DNA from: Bog-756 sp963701325
GTDB taxonomy: Bacteria > Actinomycetota > Acidimicrobiia > Acidimicrobiales > RAAP-2
Length of the DNA stretch: 64,000 bases
Assembly (NCBI GenBank): GCA_963701325.1
Contig: OY969604.1
Coordinates: 2,604,001 to 2,668,000, forward strand
Reading direction: 5' to 3'
Every line of letters starts with the position of its first letter. Position 1 is the first letter of the stretch. The position numbers and the translations under genes were made by a program. The notes beneath the pieces were generated by a model. The model was given only the letters and a program-made list of their open reading frames with translations, made no database searches and was not told where the DNA came from. This document shows, piece by piece, positions 52,109-59,943 of this stretch.

Positions 52109-52436
52109 GCCGTACCTGCTTCATCCGTTCCGAACGCCGCCGTGCTCGCTCAAGTTCCGACGGTCGATAGGCGACGAACTGCAGCAACGGTGCTTCGTCA
52201 CCCTCACCAACCCAGTACACCCGACCGAATCCGCAATCGATCATCACTTCGTGTGTGTCTCGATTGATGCCACGGATACAGACGTTCTCCCGCTGCCATT
52301 CGACCTGCGGCAGGTAGTAGTCAGCATCAGCCGGAAAGTGACTCTTCTGCAGCACCCATTCCGGTACTAGGTAGGGCAGGTCATCGAAGGTCAGCGTCCG
52401 ATATCGCTGGATGTCGTCGGCGCTTGCTTCCCTCAC
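52098..52436 (-). CDS. Hypothetical protein, 112 aa, in replication operon
   Basis: A mixed alpha/beta small protein (TLTFDDLPYLVPEWVLQKS, VCIRGINRDTHEVMIDCGFGRVYWVG) with a basic helical C-terminus (ERARRRSERMKQ). Its start overlaps the DUF3102 gene stop by four bases and its end overlaps repA by 11 bp, so it is tightly coupled. No family recognised. A helicase-loading or accessory role is a guess from position alone. Confidence 0.55.
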   Translation of the reverse strand: MREASADDIQRYRTLTFDDLPYLVPEWVLQKSHFPADADYYLPQVEWQRENVCIRGINRDTHEVMIDCGFGRVYWVGEGDEAPLLQFVAYRPSELERARRRSERMKQVRHVS

Positions 52437-53620
52437 GATGCCAAGTCCCTTACCAGTTGAACGACACCCTTGTCAGCGCACTCGAACCACACCACGCCAA
52501 ACCGACCATCATTGGATGATCCACTGAGATACACATTGCCGTAACTGCCTTGTCCCTCCGGCGCTTGCACCGAAGCGTGCATCTTGTCAACGGCATCCCA
52601 TCCGGCTTCATCCCGCGTGACATGTACCTTGGCTTGCCACGATCCGCACTCGTAGGTGGTGTGGTCAGCGATCGAATCGACACCCGGCAGTAATTCCAAC
52701 CCCGACACAACTGAGAGTTGCCAGCCTTCGGCTACCTCCTCAGCGTTGGCGGGCTGACGCTGTTCTAACTCTTCCTCACAGTTGGGACAGAAGTCACCTT
52801 CACGACGGGCCGCAAATTTATTGCAGTCGGGACACTGGTTACCCTTCCCACCGCCCTCGTCGCTGGTGAACTCGGACCCACAGTCTCCACACTCGTAATA
52901 CCGGATGTCACCTTCGTCGGGGTCCACAACCTCGTCACAGCTGGAGCAGTAAAACTCCGAGGCATCCCTAAGTGCCTTGGCTGCCTTCGCTGCCTCTTTG
53001 GCTGCCTTCCGTTCCGCGGCTTCGATCTCAGGTTCCTTTATGGCCCAGCAGGAATCACAGACTTCATCTCCGTCTTGCACAGGCTCATTACAGCCAGGCT
53101 CACAGCAGACACCTTCAATCAGGGCCGTCCCTGGGGCCCCTGCTGCAGTAACTGCAGTCGGATCCTCGGCCCTCGGTCCGGTGGTGACCTCGATGACCTC
53201 GGCATCGATCACCACCCTCGGCTTCGGCTTCAGCTCCACAGCGGCAGCACGGGTCATGAGCGGGTGAACGGTGCCCTTCTCGACGGCTTTGGTAAATGCC
53301 TTCTCGGGAAGCTGGGCTAGCTCGTAGAGGGTCGTCCAAGCCGGAGGCAAATGCTGCGCACTGCGCCGAATTTGGTCCGAGCCAGCGATCGCCATCAGCC
53401 GTTCAGCGGTGCTGTAGCCACCTCCACCGCCGAGTGCGACTTGGCAGACAGCCTTGAAGTCACCATGCTTGCAATCGGCCTTGGCATCGATCAGTGCTTG
53501 GCCCGTGTCGATGATCGCTTGAACGGTCTTCGCCATGTGTGACTGTATGACTGCCACCCAGTGATCAACCTTGTCCTGCTCCAATGCCACGAGGTTGCCC
53601 TCGTAGAGTTCGACCTTCAT
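52433..53620 (-). CDS. DUF3102-like protein with multiple zinc ribbons
   Basis: 395 residues. The first ~120 resemble DUF3102 (DTGQALIDAKADCKHGDFKAV ... GYSTAERLMAIAG). The middle carries three to four CxxC pairs: CCEPGC/CDSC, CSSC/CGDC and CPDC/CPNC, spaced as zinc ribbons. The C-terminal ~100 residues form a beta-rich domain (TYECGSWQAKVHVTRDEAG). Such proteins occur in phages and integrative plasmids, probably binding DNA. Coupled by 4-bp overlaps on both sides (Xis-like gene and 112-aa gene). Confidence 0.72.
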   Translation of the reverse strand: MKVELYEGNLVALEQDKVDHWVAVIQSHMAKTVQAIIDTGQALIDAKADCKHGDFKAVCQVALGGGGGYSTAERLMAIAGSDQIRRSAQHLPPAWTTLYELAQLPEKAFTKAVEKGTVHPLMTRAAAVELKPKPRVVIDAEVIEVTTGPRAEDPTAVTAAGAPGTALIEGVCCEPGCNEPVQDGDEVCDSCWAIKEPEIEAAERKAAKEAAKAAKALRDASEFYCSSCDEVVDPDEGDIRYYECGDCGSEFTSDEGGGKGNQCPDCNKFAARREGDFCPNCEEELEQRQPANAEEVAEGWQLSVVSGLELLPGVDSIADHTTYECGSWQAKVHVTRDEAGWDAVDKMHASVQAPEGQGSYGNVYLSGSSNDGRFGVVWFECADKGVVQLVRDLAS

Positions 53621-53814
53621 TGATCGGACCCGGTGAACACGGCAGCGAGGAACTGCTCCCGATGGACACGCCAGACGCCACCGGTCTTCACGGCTCCCGG
53701 TAGTTCACCTCGCTCGGCCATCCGGTACCCGGTGGACCGGCTCCATTGCATGAACTGGCATACCTGGCCGAGTGTGGCGACGGCTGGAAGGTCTGATTCG
53801 GTGGTGGTGCTCAT
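53617..53814 (-). CDS. Excisionase/AlpA-like HTH_17 protein
   Basis: 65 residues with the MerR-like winged-helix pattern of excisionase-family proteins: LGQVCQFMQWSRSTGYRMAERGELPGAVKTGGVWRVHREQF in one block. First gene of the four-gene replication operon, so it can act both as Xis at the arm sites and as regulator. Its ATG overlaps no upstream gene; an inverted repeat CCTCT-n7-AGAGG (53841-53857) and a TATAGA hexamer lie just upstream. Confidence 0.8.
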   Translation of the reverse strand: MSTTTESDLPAVATLGQVCQFMQWSRSTGYRMAERGELPGAVKTGGVWRVHREQFLAAVFTGSDQ

Positions 53815-53840
53815 GGGTGCGCCCTATTTCTCTATAGATT

Positions 53841-53857
53841 CCTCTGGTACTTAGAGG
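53841..53857. promoter_or_regulatory. Small inverted repeat upstream of the Xis/rep operon
   Basis: CCTCT-GGTACTT-AGAGG lies ~27 bp before the start of the Xis-like gene, close to a TATAGA hexamer on the minus strand. Candidate operator for the XRE or AlpA-like protein; evidence is weak. Confidence 0.3.
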
Positions 53858-54027
53858 ATATCAGGATATGGCGCGCAGCGTCCACCATGCATTGTACCTG
53901 CTCAGAGCACATCTGCGATTCATTAAATGCCAACTACTCTTCTAAGTATTCATTCATTAATGCCAGAAACTATTCTTACTTGCAACCAAACTTGTCTTAT
54001 TTGCAATCCGCACAATCAAAAAGAAAA

Positions 54028-54054
54028 GAACCTGCACGGTATTCGTGCAGGTTC
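54028..54054 (-). terminator. Intrinsic terminator of the integrase gene
   Basis: GAACCTGCACG and CGTGCAGGTTC form a perfect 11-bp stem with a 5-nt loop. On the minus strand it is followed by TTTTCTTTTT, a classic U-tract, 36 bp past the integrase stop. Confidence 0.85.
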
Positions 54055-54089
54055 TCTCACTTTCTGACTGGTGTTGTTTGTGATTTACA

Positions 54090-55256
54090 TCAAGCACTCA
54101 GTTCTGGCTGATCATCATCCTCAACTGTCACAGCGTCCAGGGCCGCAGCTGCTCGCTTGAAGGTGTCCGCCCTGGTGCTGGCGTAGTGCCTGGCCGTGGT
54201 AGTCACGTCCCGGTGGCCGAGCATCTGCTGTGCTGCTTTGAGTCCAGCTGCATCGGTCACCACGGTGGCGGTAAACGATCGCAGGTCCTTCAGGGTCACA
54301 TCAGGGCACCCCGCAGCTATGGCGACCCGTCCGAATACACGGCTTACGTGATGTGGATGCAAAGGTTCATCCGTGTTGCCTGGTGACTTCGTGAATACCC
54401 ATTCAGGGCCACCCGGTTGACGACCTGCAGCTGCCCGCCTGCGGATCAGTGCTCGACGTGCTTTATCTGCCAGGGGAACGGTTCGGGTCTGATGGGTCTT
54501 CGTGTCACCTAGCTTCCAGGTCCGTCCGTCCAGCTGTGCCTTGGTGCCAGCTTCCACGGAGTGCCGGACCTGTAGCTCAGTAACGTCTTTGGATACGTCC
54601 TGCCACCGAAGGGCGCACACCTCACCATCCCGAAGACCGGTGAACGCCGAGACTGTGAACAGGTCCCGCCACAACTCCCCATCCTTGCGGGTCCGAGCCG
54701 TGCGCAGGATCGCGGTCAGCTGCTCATCAGTCGGAGGTGTGGCTTCGGGCACGTTGGTTTCTGGCATCTTCAGCCGTTCGGCTGGATTGACTGCTAGCCC
54801 CACCTCACCACCGTTCACAGCGTCAGCGAGTGCCTTGCGGATCACAGCGTGTACCCGGCGACGGCTTGCACGGCTCAAGTGCGAGTAGTAGCGGGTCAGG
54901 TCGGCAGGCTTCACGTCACGCAGCTTCCGAGCCTTCAGTGCATCGGGCAGGGCTTGCACAATGCTCCGGTTCCGATATTCGGTGGCTGGCTTCCAGTCTG
55001 ACGACATATCGTCCAACCACTGGGCCAGGTATCCACCGAAGGTGTCTCGGGTTGTGGACAGTTGACCACCGGTCCCGCCGTGCACATGTGCTGCGTGCAG
55101 CTTCTCGGCTTGCCGCTTCCCGATCGGGTGGGCAGTGGTGCCGTAAGTCTCGGCGTGTTGCTTTGGTCGGGTGCGGTCACCGTCCACGTACCCAACCAGC
55201 ACCCGAGAGCGCCACACACCCGAGCGCACCTCAATTAGAGAGCCACCTGCAGCCAT
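54090..55256 (-). CDS. Tyrosine recombinase (integrase) of the tRNA-Thr element
   Basis: 388 residues: an N-terminal arm-binding domain, a SAM-like core-binding domain (~70-170), and the catalytic domain. The first catalytic Arg is in FTGLRDGEVCALRWQDV, and the last His and Tyr are in MLGHRDVTTTARHYAS. The box II HxxR appears as K-D-L-R (TLKDLRSFTATV), so the His is replaced by Lys; Arg is kept. The gene ends at a strong terminator and starts ~65 bp before the right arm sites, the normal place next to attP. No other recombinase is present in the element. Confidence 0.9.
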   Translation of the reverse strand: MAAGGSLIEVRSGVWRSRVLVGYVDGDRTRPKQHAETYGTTAHPIGKRQAEKLHAAHVHGGTGGQLSTTRDTFGGYLAQWLDDMSSDWKPATEYRNRSIVQALPDALKARKLRDVKPADLTRYYSHLSRASRRRVHAVIRKALADAVNGGEVGLAVNPAERLKMPETNVPEATPPTDEQLTAILRTARTRKDGELWRDLFTVSAFTGLRDGEVCALRWQDVSKDVTELQVRHSVEAGTKAQLDGRTWKLGDTKTHQTRTVPLADKARRALIRRRAAAGRQPGGPEWVFTKSPGNTDEPLHPHHVSRVFGRVAIAAGCPDVTLKDLRSFTATVVTDAAGLKAAQQMLGHRDVTTTARHYASTRADTFKRAAAALDAVTVEDDDQPELSA

Positions 55257-55322
55257 CTCTAGTTACCTCCGCGTTCAGTCCATGACTAGCATCGGACCCT
55301 TGTGTGAATCAGCACCACACAT

Positions 55323-55344
55323 TCTAGTCACGGTTCTAGTCACG
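55323..55344 (+). repeat. Right arm-type integrase site pair
   Basis: TCTAGTCACGGT followed directly by TCTAGTCACG, the same 22-bp block as 43889-43910 with one mismatch and in the same orientation. It ends 38 nt before the right att core. Confidence 0.65.
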
Positions 55345-55382
55345 GAGCACACGAAAACTTCGGACTAGGGTCGTGACCAGGG

Positions 55383-55428
55383 TCGCCTGGGTAGCTCAGT
55401 CGGTAGAGCAACGCACTCGTAATGCGTA
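55383..55428 (+). repeat. Right att core, 5' half of tRNA-Thr
   Basis: Perfect 46-bp copy of 43740-43785. It supplies the 5' half of the intact tRNA-Thr, while the 3' half is the original chromosome. Confidence 0.85.
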
Positions 55429-55460
55429 GGTCAGGAGTTCAATTCTCCTCCCAGGCTCCA
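55385..55460 (+). tRNA. tRNA-Thr(CGU)
   Basis: A full cloverleaf: acceptor GCCTGGG/CCCAGGC, D-arm GCTC/GAGC, anticodon stem ACGCA/TGCGT around CTCGTAA (anticodon CGU, codon ACG), T-arm AGGAG/CTCCT around TTCAATT, discriminator T and encoded CCA. Bases 55385-55428 come from the att repeat. Upstream DNA is element DNA; a TAGGGT hexamer at 55366-55371 is the likely replacement -10. Confidence 0.95.
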
Positions 55461-55498
55461 GCTCGGTCCGGCAGCCCTCCCGCGGCGAAGGAGCACAC

Positions 55499-55957
55499 AT
55501 GGTCGACAAGCTCGAGGTGTCCCGCGACATCGCGGCGGCCCCCGACGAGGTCTATGCGGCGATCTCGGATGTGGCCCGCATGGGTGAGTGGTCCGAGGAG
55601 TGCTACGCCTGCGAATGGCACGACGGCTTCGACGGGCCGGTGGTCGGCGCCATCTTCGACGGGCACAACCGTCACGGCGAGCACGAGTGGACGACACAGG
55701 CGAGGATCATCGAGGCCGATCCGGGTCGTGCCTTTGCGTTCGAGTGCTCGATGATGGAGTTCCACTTCTCGACGTGGGGATATCGCATCGAGCCCACCGA
55801 CAGCGGGTGCAGTGTCACCGAGTGGAGCGAAGATCTCCGTCCTGAATCCGCCTTGGAGTTCAGCAAGCAGGTCTCTGGGGTCGACGATCGCACCGATCGC
55901 AACCGCCAGACGATGAGCCTGACCCTCGAGCGTCTGGCTGCAGCCCTCGAACGCTGA
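55499..55957 (+). CDS. SRPBCC family (polyketide cyclase/dehydrase-like) protein
   Basis: 152 residues with the START/Bet v1 pattern: LEVSRDIAAAPDEVYAAISDVARMGEWSEE, central strands (TQARIIEADPGRAFAFECS, YRIEPTDSGCSVTEWSED) and a C-terminal helix (RNRQTMSLTLERLAAALE). ATG with AAGGAG five nt upstream. First chromosomal gene after the tRNA-Thr element. Ligand unknown. Confidence 0.82.
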   Translation: MVDKLEVSRDIAAAPDEVYAAISDVARMGEWSEECYACEWHDGFDGPVVGAIFDGHNRHGEHEWTTQARIIEADPGRAFAFECSMMEFHFSTWGYRIEPTDSGCSVTEWSEDLRPESALEFSKQVSGVDDRTDRNRQTMSLTLERLAAALER

Positions 55958-56015
55958 TGCGGCCGGCGCCGCTGCATCGTGCCCTGACCCTGGATGGTGC
56001 CGTACTCCGGCGATC

Positions 56016-57082
56016 TCAGGCGAGCCGCCGCCGGACCCACCAGATGCACGCGCCGACCAGGACCAGTGCCGCTGCGAGGTAGATGCCCAGTTCGAGCCAT
56101 TGGAACGGCCAGTACCTGCTGGCGGGTTGGAAGGCCACGACTTCGTGGTAGGTGGCACCGAGTTTCGTCACGCACTGTTGGAGCGCGTCCCGGCCGCCGG
56201 TCGGCACCGGGCCCGCATTGTGCACCCCGATCCCTCCGGCTCCTGGCTCCCCTGGACCCGGGCCGCCTCCGAGCTGCGGGCATGCAGCCGCCAACACCGC
56301 GGAGCTGAGCTGGTGGCCGGTCTTGTCAACGAACTGGGCCGAGTAGATCCACGCATTCGGGATGTTCGGGGTGCCGGCAAAGAGCGTGAACGGCCCGCCG
56401 TTCATCTGGCCGAAGCCCTCAACCGATTCCTGGTTCATCACAACGGACGCATGGGACGGTGCGATGAGCTTCGGGAGGACGAAGTGGTTGAAGAGCAGTC
56501 GGGTCGCCACGAAACCGACCAGGTGGCTGCCATCGCGGGAACGGTCCGTCGAACGAGCACACCGGCGAGGACACCGAAGGCGAACGCGAACGCGGCATAG
56601 CCGATGGGGACGAGGTCTCGTTGGTCGAACGATGTGTAGAGGCTCATGGTGACCCGGTCGACGGGGCTGGACCACCACGTCGCCATGAGACTCATGAGTC
56701 CGGCCGCGGCCATGCTGGCCAACACGACGATGCCGAGCTTCAGAGCAAGCCAGCGGGTGCGGGTGACGCTCTGGGTCCACGCGAGCCGGAAGGTACCGGA
56801 CTCGAGCTCACGGGCAACGAGCGGCGCACCCCAGAAGACCCCGATGATGCCCGGCACCGCGACGACGAGGCCGTCGAGCAAGATCTGCAAGGTCCGGTCG
56901 TTGTGCAGGAACGCGGTGTCCGTCGCCGAACAGTCGCCGTGCGCCGCACAGGTGGCGACGGACGTGTCGAACAGATGCACCAGATGTGGGCCTGTGATCG
57001 CCAAGATGATCGCCAGCACTGCGAGCCCGCCGAACACGACCAGGGCCTGGTTGCGGAATTGGAGCCACGCGAACCGGATCAT
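56016..57082 (-). pseudogene. ABC transporter permease (YtrF/GntR-linked type), frameshifted
   Basis: Starts RFAWLQFRNQALVVFGGLAVLAI with about six membrane helices over both parts and a periplasmic Cys pair region (TCAAHGDC). The frame is lost at ~56517-56528, where one C appears to be missing in an ACC-CTG context. The other frame continues correctly (VGFVATRLLFNHFVLPKL ... VLVGACIWWVRRRLA). The ATG overlaps the ATPase stop (ATGA). As written the protein ends after about 210 residues and cannot span the membrane fully. Confidence 0.8.
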
Positions 57083-57973
57083 CGGAGGATCCCCAGTCCG
57101 GACCGACGGGTGCGTCCTTCGTCGCGCGCCTGACCCATGTAGGCGAGCACCAGGTCTTCCAACGTCACCGGCGTGACGGTCCACTCGGGATCGAGGACGG
57201 GTTGCTCGGTGCGGACGAGGTACGTGCTCTGTCGATCGGTGTGGCTCTCCTCGATCACCTGCTGGTCCGCCGGCAGTCTTCGTTGATCGCGACGGGGACC
57301 GGACAGGCGATGGTGGGTGGCGAGCAGCTCGTCGACCTCCCCTGCAACCTGGACGTGGGACGTGACGAGCACGACCAGGAAGTCACAGACCCGCTCGAGG
57401 TCGGCGATGAGGTGCGAGGAGAGCACGACGCTGACCCCGTGTTCGGCGACCACCTCCATGAGCACCTGGAGGAACTCGCGGCGGGCCAGCGGATCCAGGC
57501 TCGCCACCGGCTCGTCGAGCAGGAGGAGCTCCGGCCGCTTGGCGATGGCCAGGGTGAGGGCGAGTTGCGCTCGTTGGCCGCCGGAGAGCGACCCCGCCCG
57601 CTGGCGGGGGTCGATGTCGAGGGTCTCGATCCGTTGGGCTGCCTGCGCATGGTCCCAGTGCGCGTTGAGGAGCGCTCCCATGCGGAGATGTCCGGCGACC
57701 GACAGACGTGCGTAGGTGGGCGTGTCCTGGGCGACGAAGCCCACGTCCGAGCTGATCCGGACCGTCACCCGGGCGTCTGCCGAGGACCGTGATCGCACCG
57801 TCGGTCGGAGCGAGCAGCCCGACGGCAAGCTGCAACAGCGTGGTCTTTCCCGCCCCGTTCGGCCCGACGAGCCCGACGACCTTCCCCTCCGGGACGGCGA
57901 GGGTGCAGTCGTGCAGCGCCCATTTCCTCCCGTACTGCTTGCCGAGACCGCTCGTCTCCAGGACGGCGGTCAT
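57079..57973 (-). pseudogene. ABC transporter ATP-binding protein, frameshifted
   Basis: N-terminus LETSGLGKQYGRKWALHDCTLAVPEG and Walker A GLVGPNGAGKTTLLQLA are in one frame. The Q-loop, signature AGSLSGGQRAQLALTLAIA and Walker B PELLLLDEPVASLD are in another. The shift is at ~57775-57787, where one base looks missing between the LG and ADARV codons. All catalytic motifs are present otherwise, so decay is recent or the break is an assembly error. Overlaps the GntR stop and the permease start by four bases each. Confidence 0.82.
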
Positions 57974-58372
57974 GCCACTCCCTCTGCACTCTCTGCAAAA
58001 CAGTTCCGGACCGCGGTGCGGAAGATCGCCTCGATGTCGTCGGGACCGAGTCCGGCTGCCCGTGCCGCACGGATCCAGTCGCTCATCGATGCGAGGAATC
58101 GGGCCTGGGCGGCCGGATCGGTCCGGGGAGGTGTTCCCACGATGAAGGTCCCCTGGCCGGGCCGCGCCCGTGCGAGGCCCTCGCGTTCCAGATACGCGGT
58201 AGGCCTTGAGCACGGTGTTCGGGTTGATGGCCAGTTTGCCGACGACCTGGCGGGCCGTGGGCAGCTGATCTCCCGGTTCGAGGAGACCCAGTTGCAGGGC
58301 CTGATGCACCTGCTGGACCAGTTGGAGGTAGGTGGCGACACCCGATGTCGCGTCGAGCTGGAATTCGATCAT
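57970..58372 (-). pseudogene. GntR-family (YtrA-type) regulator, frameshifted
   Basis: MIEFQLDATSGVATYLQLVQQVHQALQ and TARQVVGKLAINPNTVLKAYR form a good GntR winged helix. After ~58195 one surplus base moves the rest (LEREGLARARPGQGTFIVG, then a short helical C-terminus) into another frame. YtrA-type regulators are ~120-130 aa and repress ABC transporters encoded just downstream, as here. Promoter and operator upstream remain perfect. Confidence 0.82.
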
Positions 58373-58380
58373 CACTCCTC

Positions 58381-58404
58381 ATTCCACTAAGCACTTAGTG
58401 GAAT
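58381..58404. promoter_or_regulatory. GntR/YtrA-type operator, perfect 11-bp inverted repeat
   Basis: ATTCCACTAAG and CTTAGTGGAAT are separated by CA. The site lies between the -10 and the start of the GntR gene, ideal for autorepression. Confidence 0.75.
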
Positions 58405-58431
58405 AGTAGAGCGAACGGGGCCAGGGTGCAA
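58403..58431 (-). promoter_or_regulatory. Promoter TTGCAC-17-TACTAT of the GntR-ABC operon
   Basis: On the minus strand TTGCAC (58431-58426) and TACTAT (58408-58403) are 17 nt apart. The downstream edge overlaps the palindromic operator by two bases. Confidence 0.65.
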
Positions 58432-58498
58432 CCCGCAGCCCGACCTGGCCATTCATCCGTCCGGTCGAGGGTTCTGAATGGCGACCGCGGGAGTGATC

Positions 58499-58504
58499 TA
58501 CCGT
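58499..58504 (+). promoter_or_regulatory. Candidate -10 TACCGT, leaderless aldo/keto reductase
   Basis: TACCGT, six nt (GAGCGG), then ATG at 58511. Confidence 0.45.
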
Positions 58505-58510
58505 GAGCGG

Positions 58511-59503
58511 ATGCCATTCACCCCCGATCCCGCCCGGTACGACCGGATGGTGTACCGCCGCAGCGGTCGCAGCGGCCTCAAGCTCCCCGCCATCTCGCTC
58601 GGGCTCTGGCAGAACTTCGGCGAGGCCCGGCCCGCCGACGACGTCCGGGCCATGCTCACCCGGGCGTTCGATCTCGGGATCACCCACTTCGACCTGGCCA
58701 ACAACTACGGGCCGCCCCCGGGAGCGGCCGAGTCCAATGCCGGCGCGGTGCTTGCCGGCGACCTGGCTCCCCACCGTGAGGAGTTGGTCATCTCGACCAA
58801 GGCCGGCTACGACATGGGCCCGGGACCCTACGGCGACGGCGGATCGCGCAAGTACATGCTGGGCAGCCTCGACGCCAGCCTGCGCCGCCTGCAGCTCGAC
58901 TACGTGGACATCTTCTACTCCCACCGGTTCGATCCGGAGACCCCGCTCGAGGAGACCATGGGAGCGCTGGCCACCGCCGTGCACTCGGGCAAGGCGCGTT
59001 ACGTCGGGATCTCCAACTATCCACCGAGACAGACCCGGGAGGCCGCGTCCATCCTGGATCGTCTCGGCACCCCGCTCCTCGTCCATCAGCCGGCCTACTC
59101 GATGCTCAACCGCTGGCCCGAACGCGGGTTGCTCGAGGCCATCGACGAGGTGGGTGCGGGGTGTGTCGTCTACTCGCCGTTGGAGCAGGGCATCCTGACC
59201 GATCGTTACCTGTCCGGGGTGCCCGACGGATCCCGGGCCAGCAGGGAGGAGACCCTGTTCGCCGCCCAGCTCGACACGGGGACGTTGGACAAGGTCCGCG
59301 CCCTCGCAGCCATCGCCGCCCGTCGGGGCCAGACCATGGCCCAGATGGCCCTCGCCTGGACCCAGCGCGACCCGCGGGTGACCACCACGCTGGTGGGGGC
59401 GAGCAGCCTCGCCCAGCTCGAGCAGAACGTGGCGACCATCGACTCGCTGAGCTTCACGACCGCGGAACTCGAGGAGATCGCGGCGATCCTCCGTCCCGGC
59501 TGA
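58511..59503 (+). CDS. Aldo/keto reductase (YghZ/AKR14-like)
   Basis: 330 residues. (beta/alpha)8 AKR with catalytic Asp and Tyr in THFDLANNYGPPPG, Lys in VISTKAGYDMGPGPYG and His in DIFYSHRFDPETP. GISNYPPRQT and the late block TTTLVGASSLAQLEQNV belong to the NADPH site. The GSRKYMLGSLDASLRRLQ pattern matches the L-glyceraldehyde-3-phosphate reductase group. ATG 58511 is preferred over 58478, as TACCGT lies six nt upstream. Confidence 0.9.
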   Translation: MPFTPDPARYDRMVYRRSGRSGLKLPAISLGLWQNFGEARPADDVRAMLTRAFDLGITHFDLANNYGPPPGAAESNAGAVLAGDLAPHREELVISTKAGYDMGPGPYGDGGSRKYMLGSLDASLRRLQLDYVDIFYSHRFDPETPLEETMGALATAVHSGKARYVGISNYPPRQTREAASILDRLGTPLLVHQPAYSMLNRWPERGLLEAIDEVGAGCVVYSPLEQGILTDRYLSGVPDGSRASREETLFAAQLDTGTLDKVRALAAIAARRGQTMAQMALAWTQRDPRVTTTLVGASSLAQLEQNVATIDSLSFTTAELEEIAAILRPG

Positions 59504-59553
59504 CCCCTCAGGCCACCGGTCCTGGTTGGGGCGGGGTGTGGCATAGTCCACGC

Positions 59554-59943
59554 GTGTCGTTGCGGCCGATCGATCCGTCCGTCCTGCGCGTCGACGACGA
59601 CGGGGTGACCCTGCTCGGGGGACGGTCGGCCAGCTCCGGTCTCCGGCACTTCCCGCGCGCCCCTGTCTGCCCCTTCACCGGCGCCGACGACGTCGAACCG
59701 TTGGACCTCCCCCGCACCGGCACGGTCTGGCTCCAGACCGAGGTCGCCCTCTCGCCTCCGGGCTACGGCGGACCGGTTCCCTACCGGCTCGGCGTCGTCG
59801 AACTCGACGGCGATCCGCTGCTGCGGGTGGTGTCCCGACTGAGCGGTGACGTCCTGTCTCCCGGCACCCCGGTGCACCTCGACGGCGAGGAGCTGCCCGG
59901 CCCCGACGGCGAATCGGTCCTCACCTGGGTCTTCCACCCGTGA
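59554..59943 (+). CDS. DUF35-type Zn-ribbon/OB-fold partner of thiolase-like protein
   Basis: 129 residues, GTG start with CATAGT six nt upstream. FPRAPVCPFTGADDVEPLDLPRTGTVW is the rubredoxin-like start of DUF35, with one CPxxG knuckle instead of two, so zinc binding may be incomplete. An OB fold follows (YRLGVVELDGDPLLRVVSRL). DUF35 proteins pair with thiolase-like enzymes and hand over acyl-CoA. The stop overlaps the thiolase GTG (GTGA). Confidence 0.78.
   Translation: MSLRPIDPSVLRVDDDGVTLLGGRSASSGLRHFPRAPVCPFTGADDVEPLDLPRTGTVWLQTEVALSPPGYGGPVPYRLGVVELDGDPLLRVVSRLSGDVLSPGTPVHLDGEELPGPDGESVLTWVFHP

Larger units (their letters stand above)
43740..55428. mobile_element. 11.6-kb integrative element in tRNA-Thr(CGU)
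   Basis: Bounded by a perfect 46-bp direct repeat (43740-43785 and 55383-55428) equal to the 5' half of tRNA-Thr. Inside lie a tyrosine integrase, an AlpA/Xis-like HTH, a DUF3102/zinc-ribbon protein, a RepA-like ATPase with an origin-like repeat region, an HNH nuclease, secreted/membrane cargo and a DUF6602/XRE module. GC and codon use are visibly lower than in the flanks. No terminase, portal, FtsK/TraB or relaxase gene is seen, so it looks like a non-conjugative integrative plasmid or a satellite that needs a helper. Confidence 0.9.

Noticed and set aside
43740..55428. Tailed-phage prophage
   Set aside because: Integrase, Xis and HNH genes would fit, but no terminase, portal, capsid, tail or lysis gene is visible in 11.6 kb.
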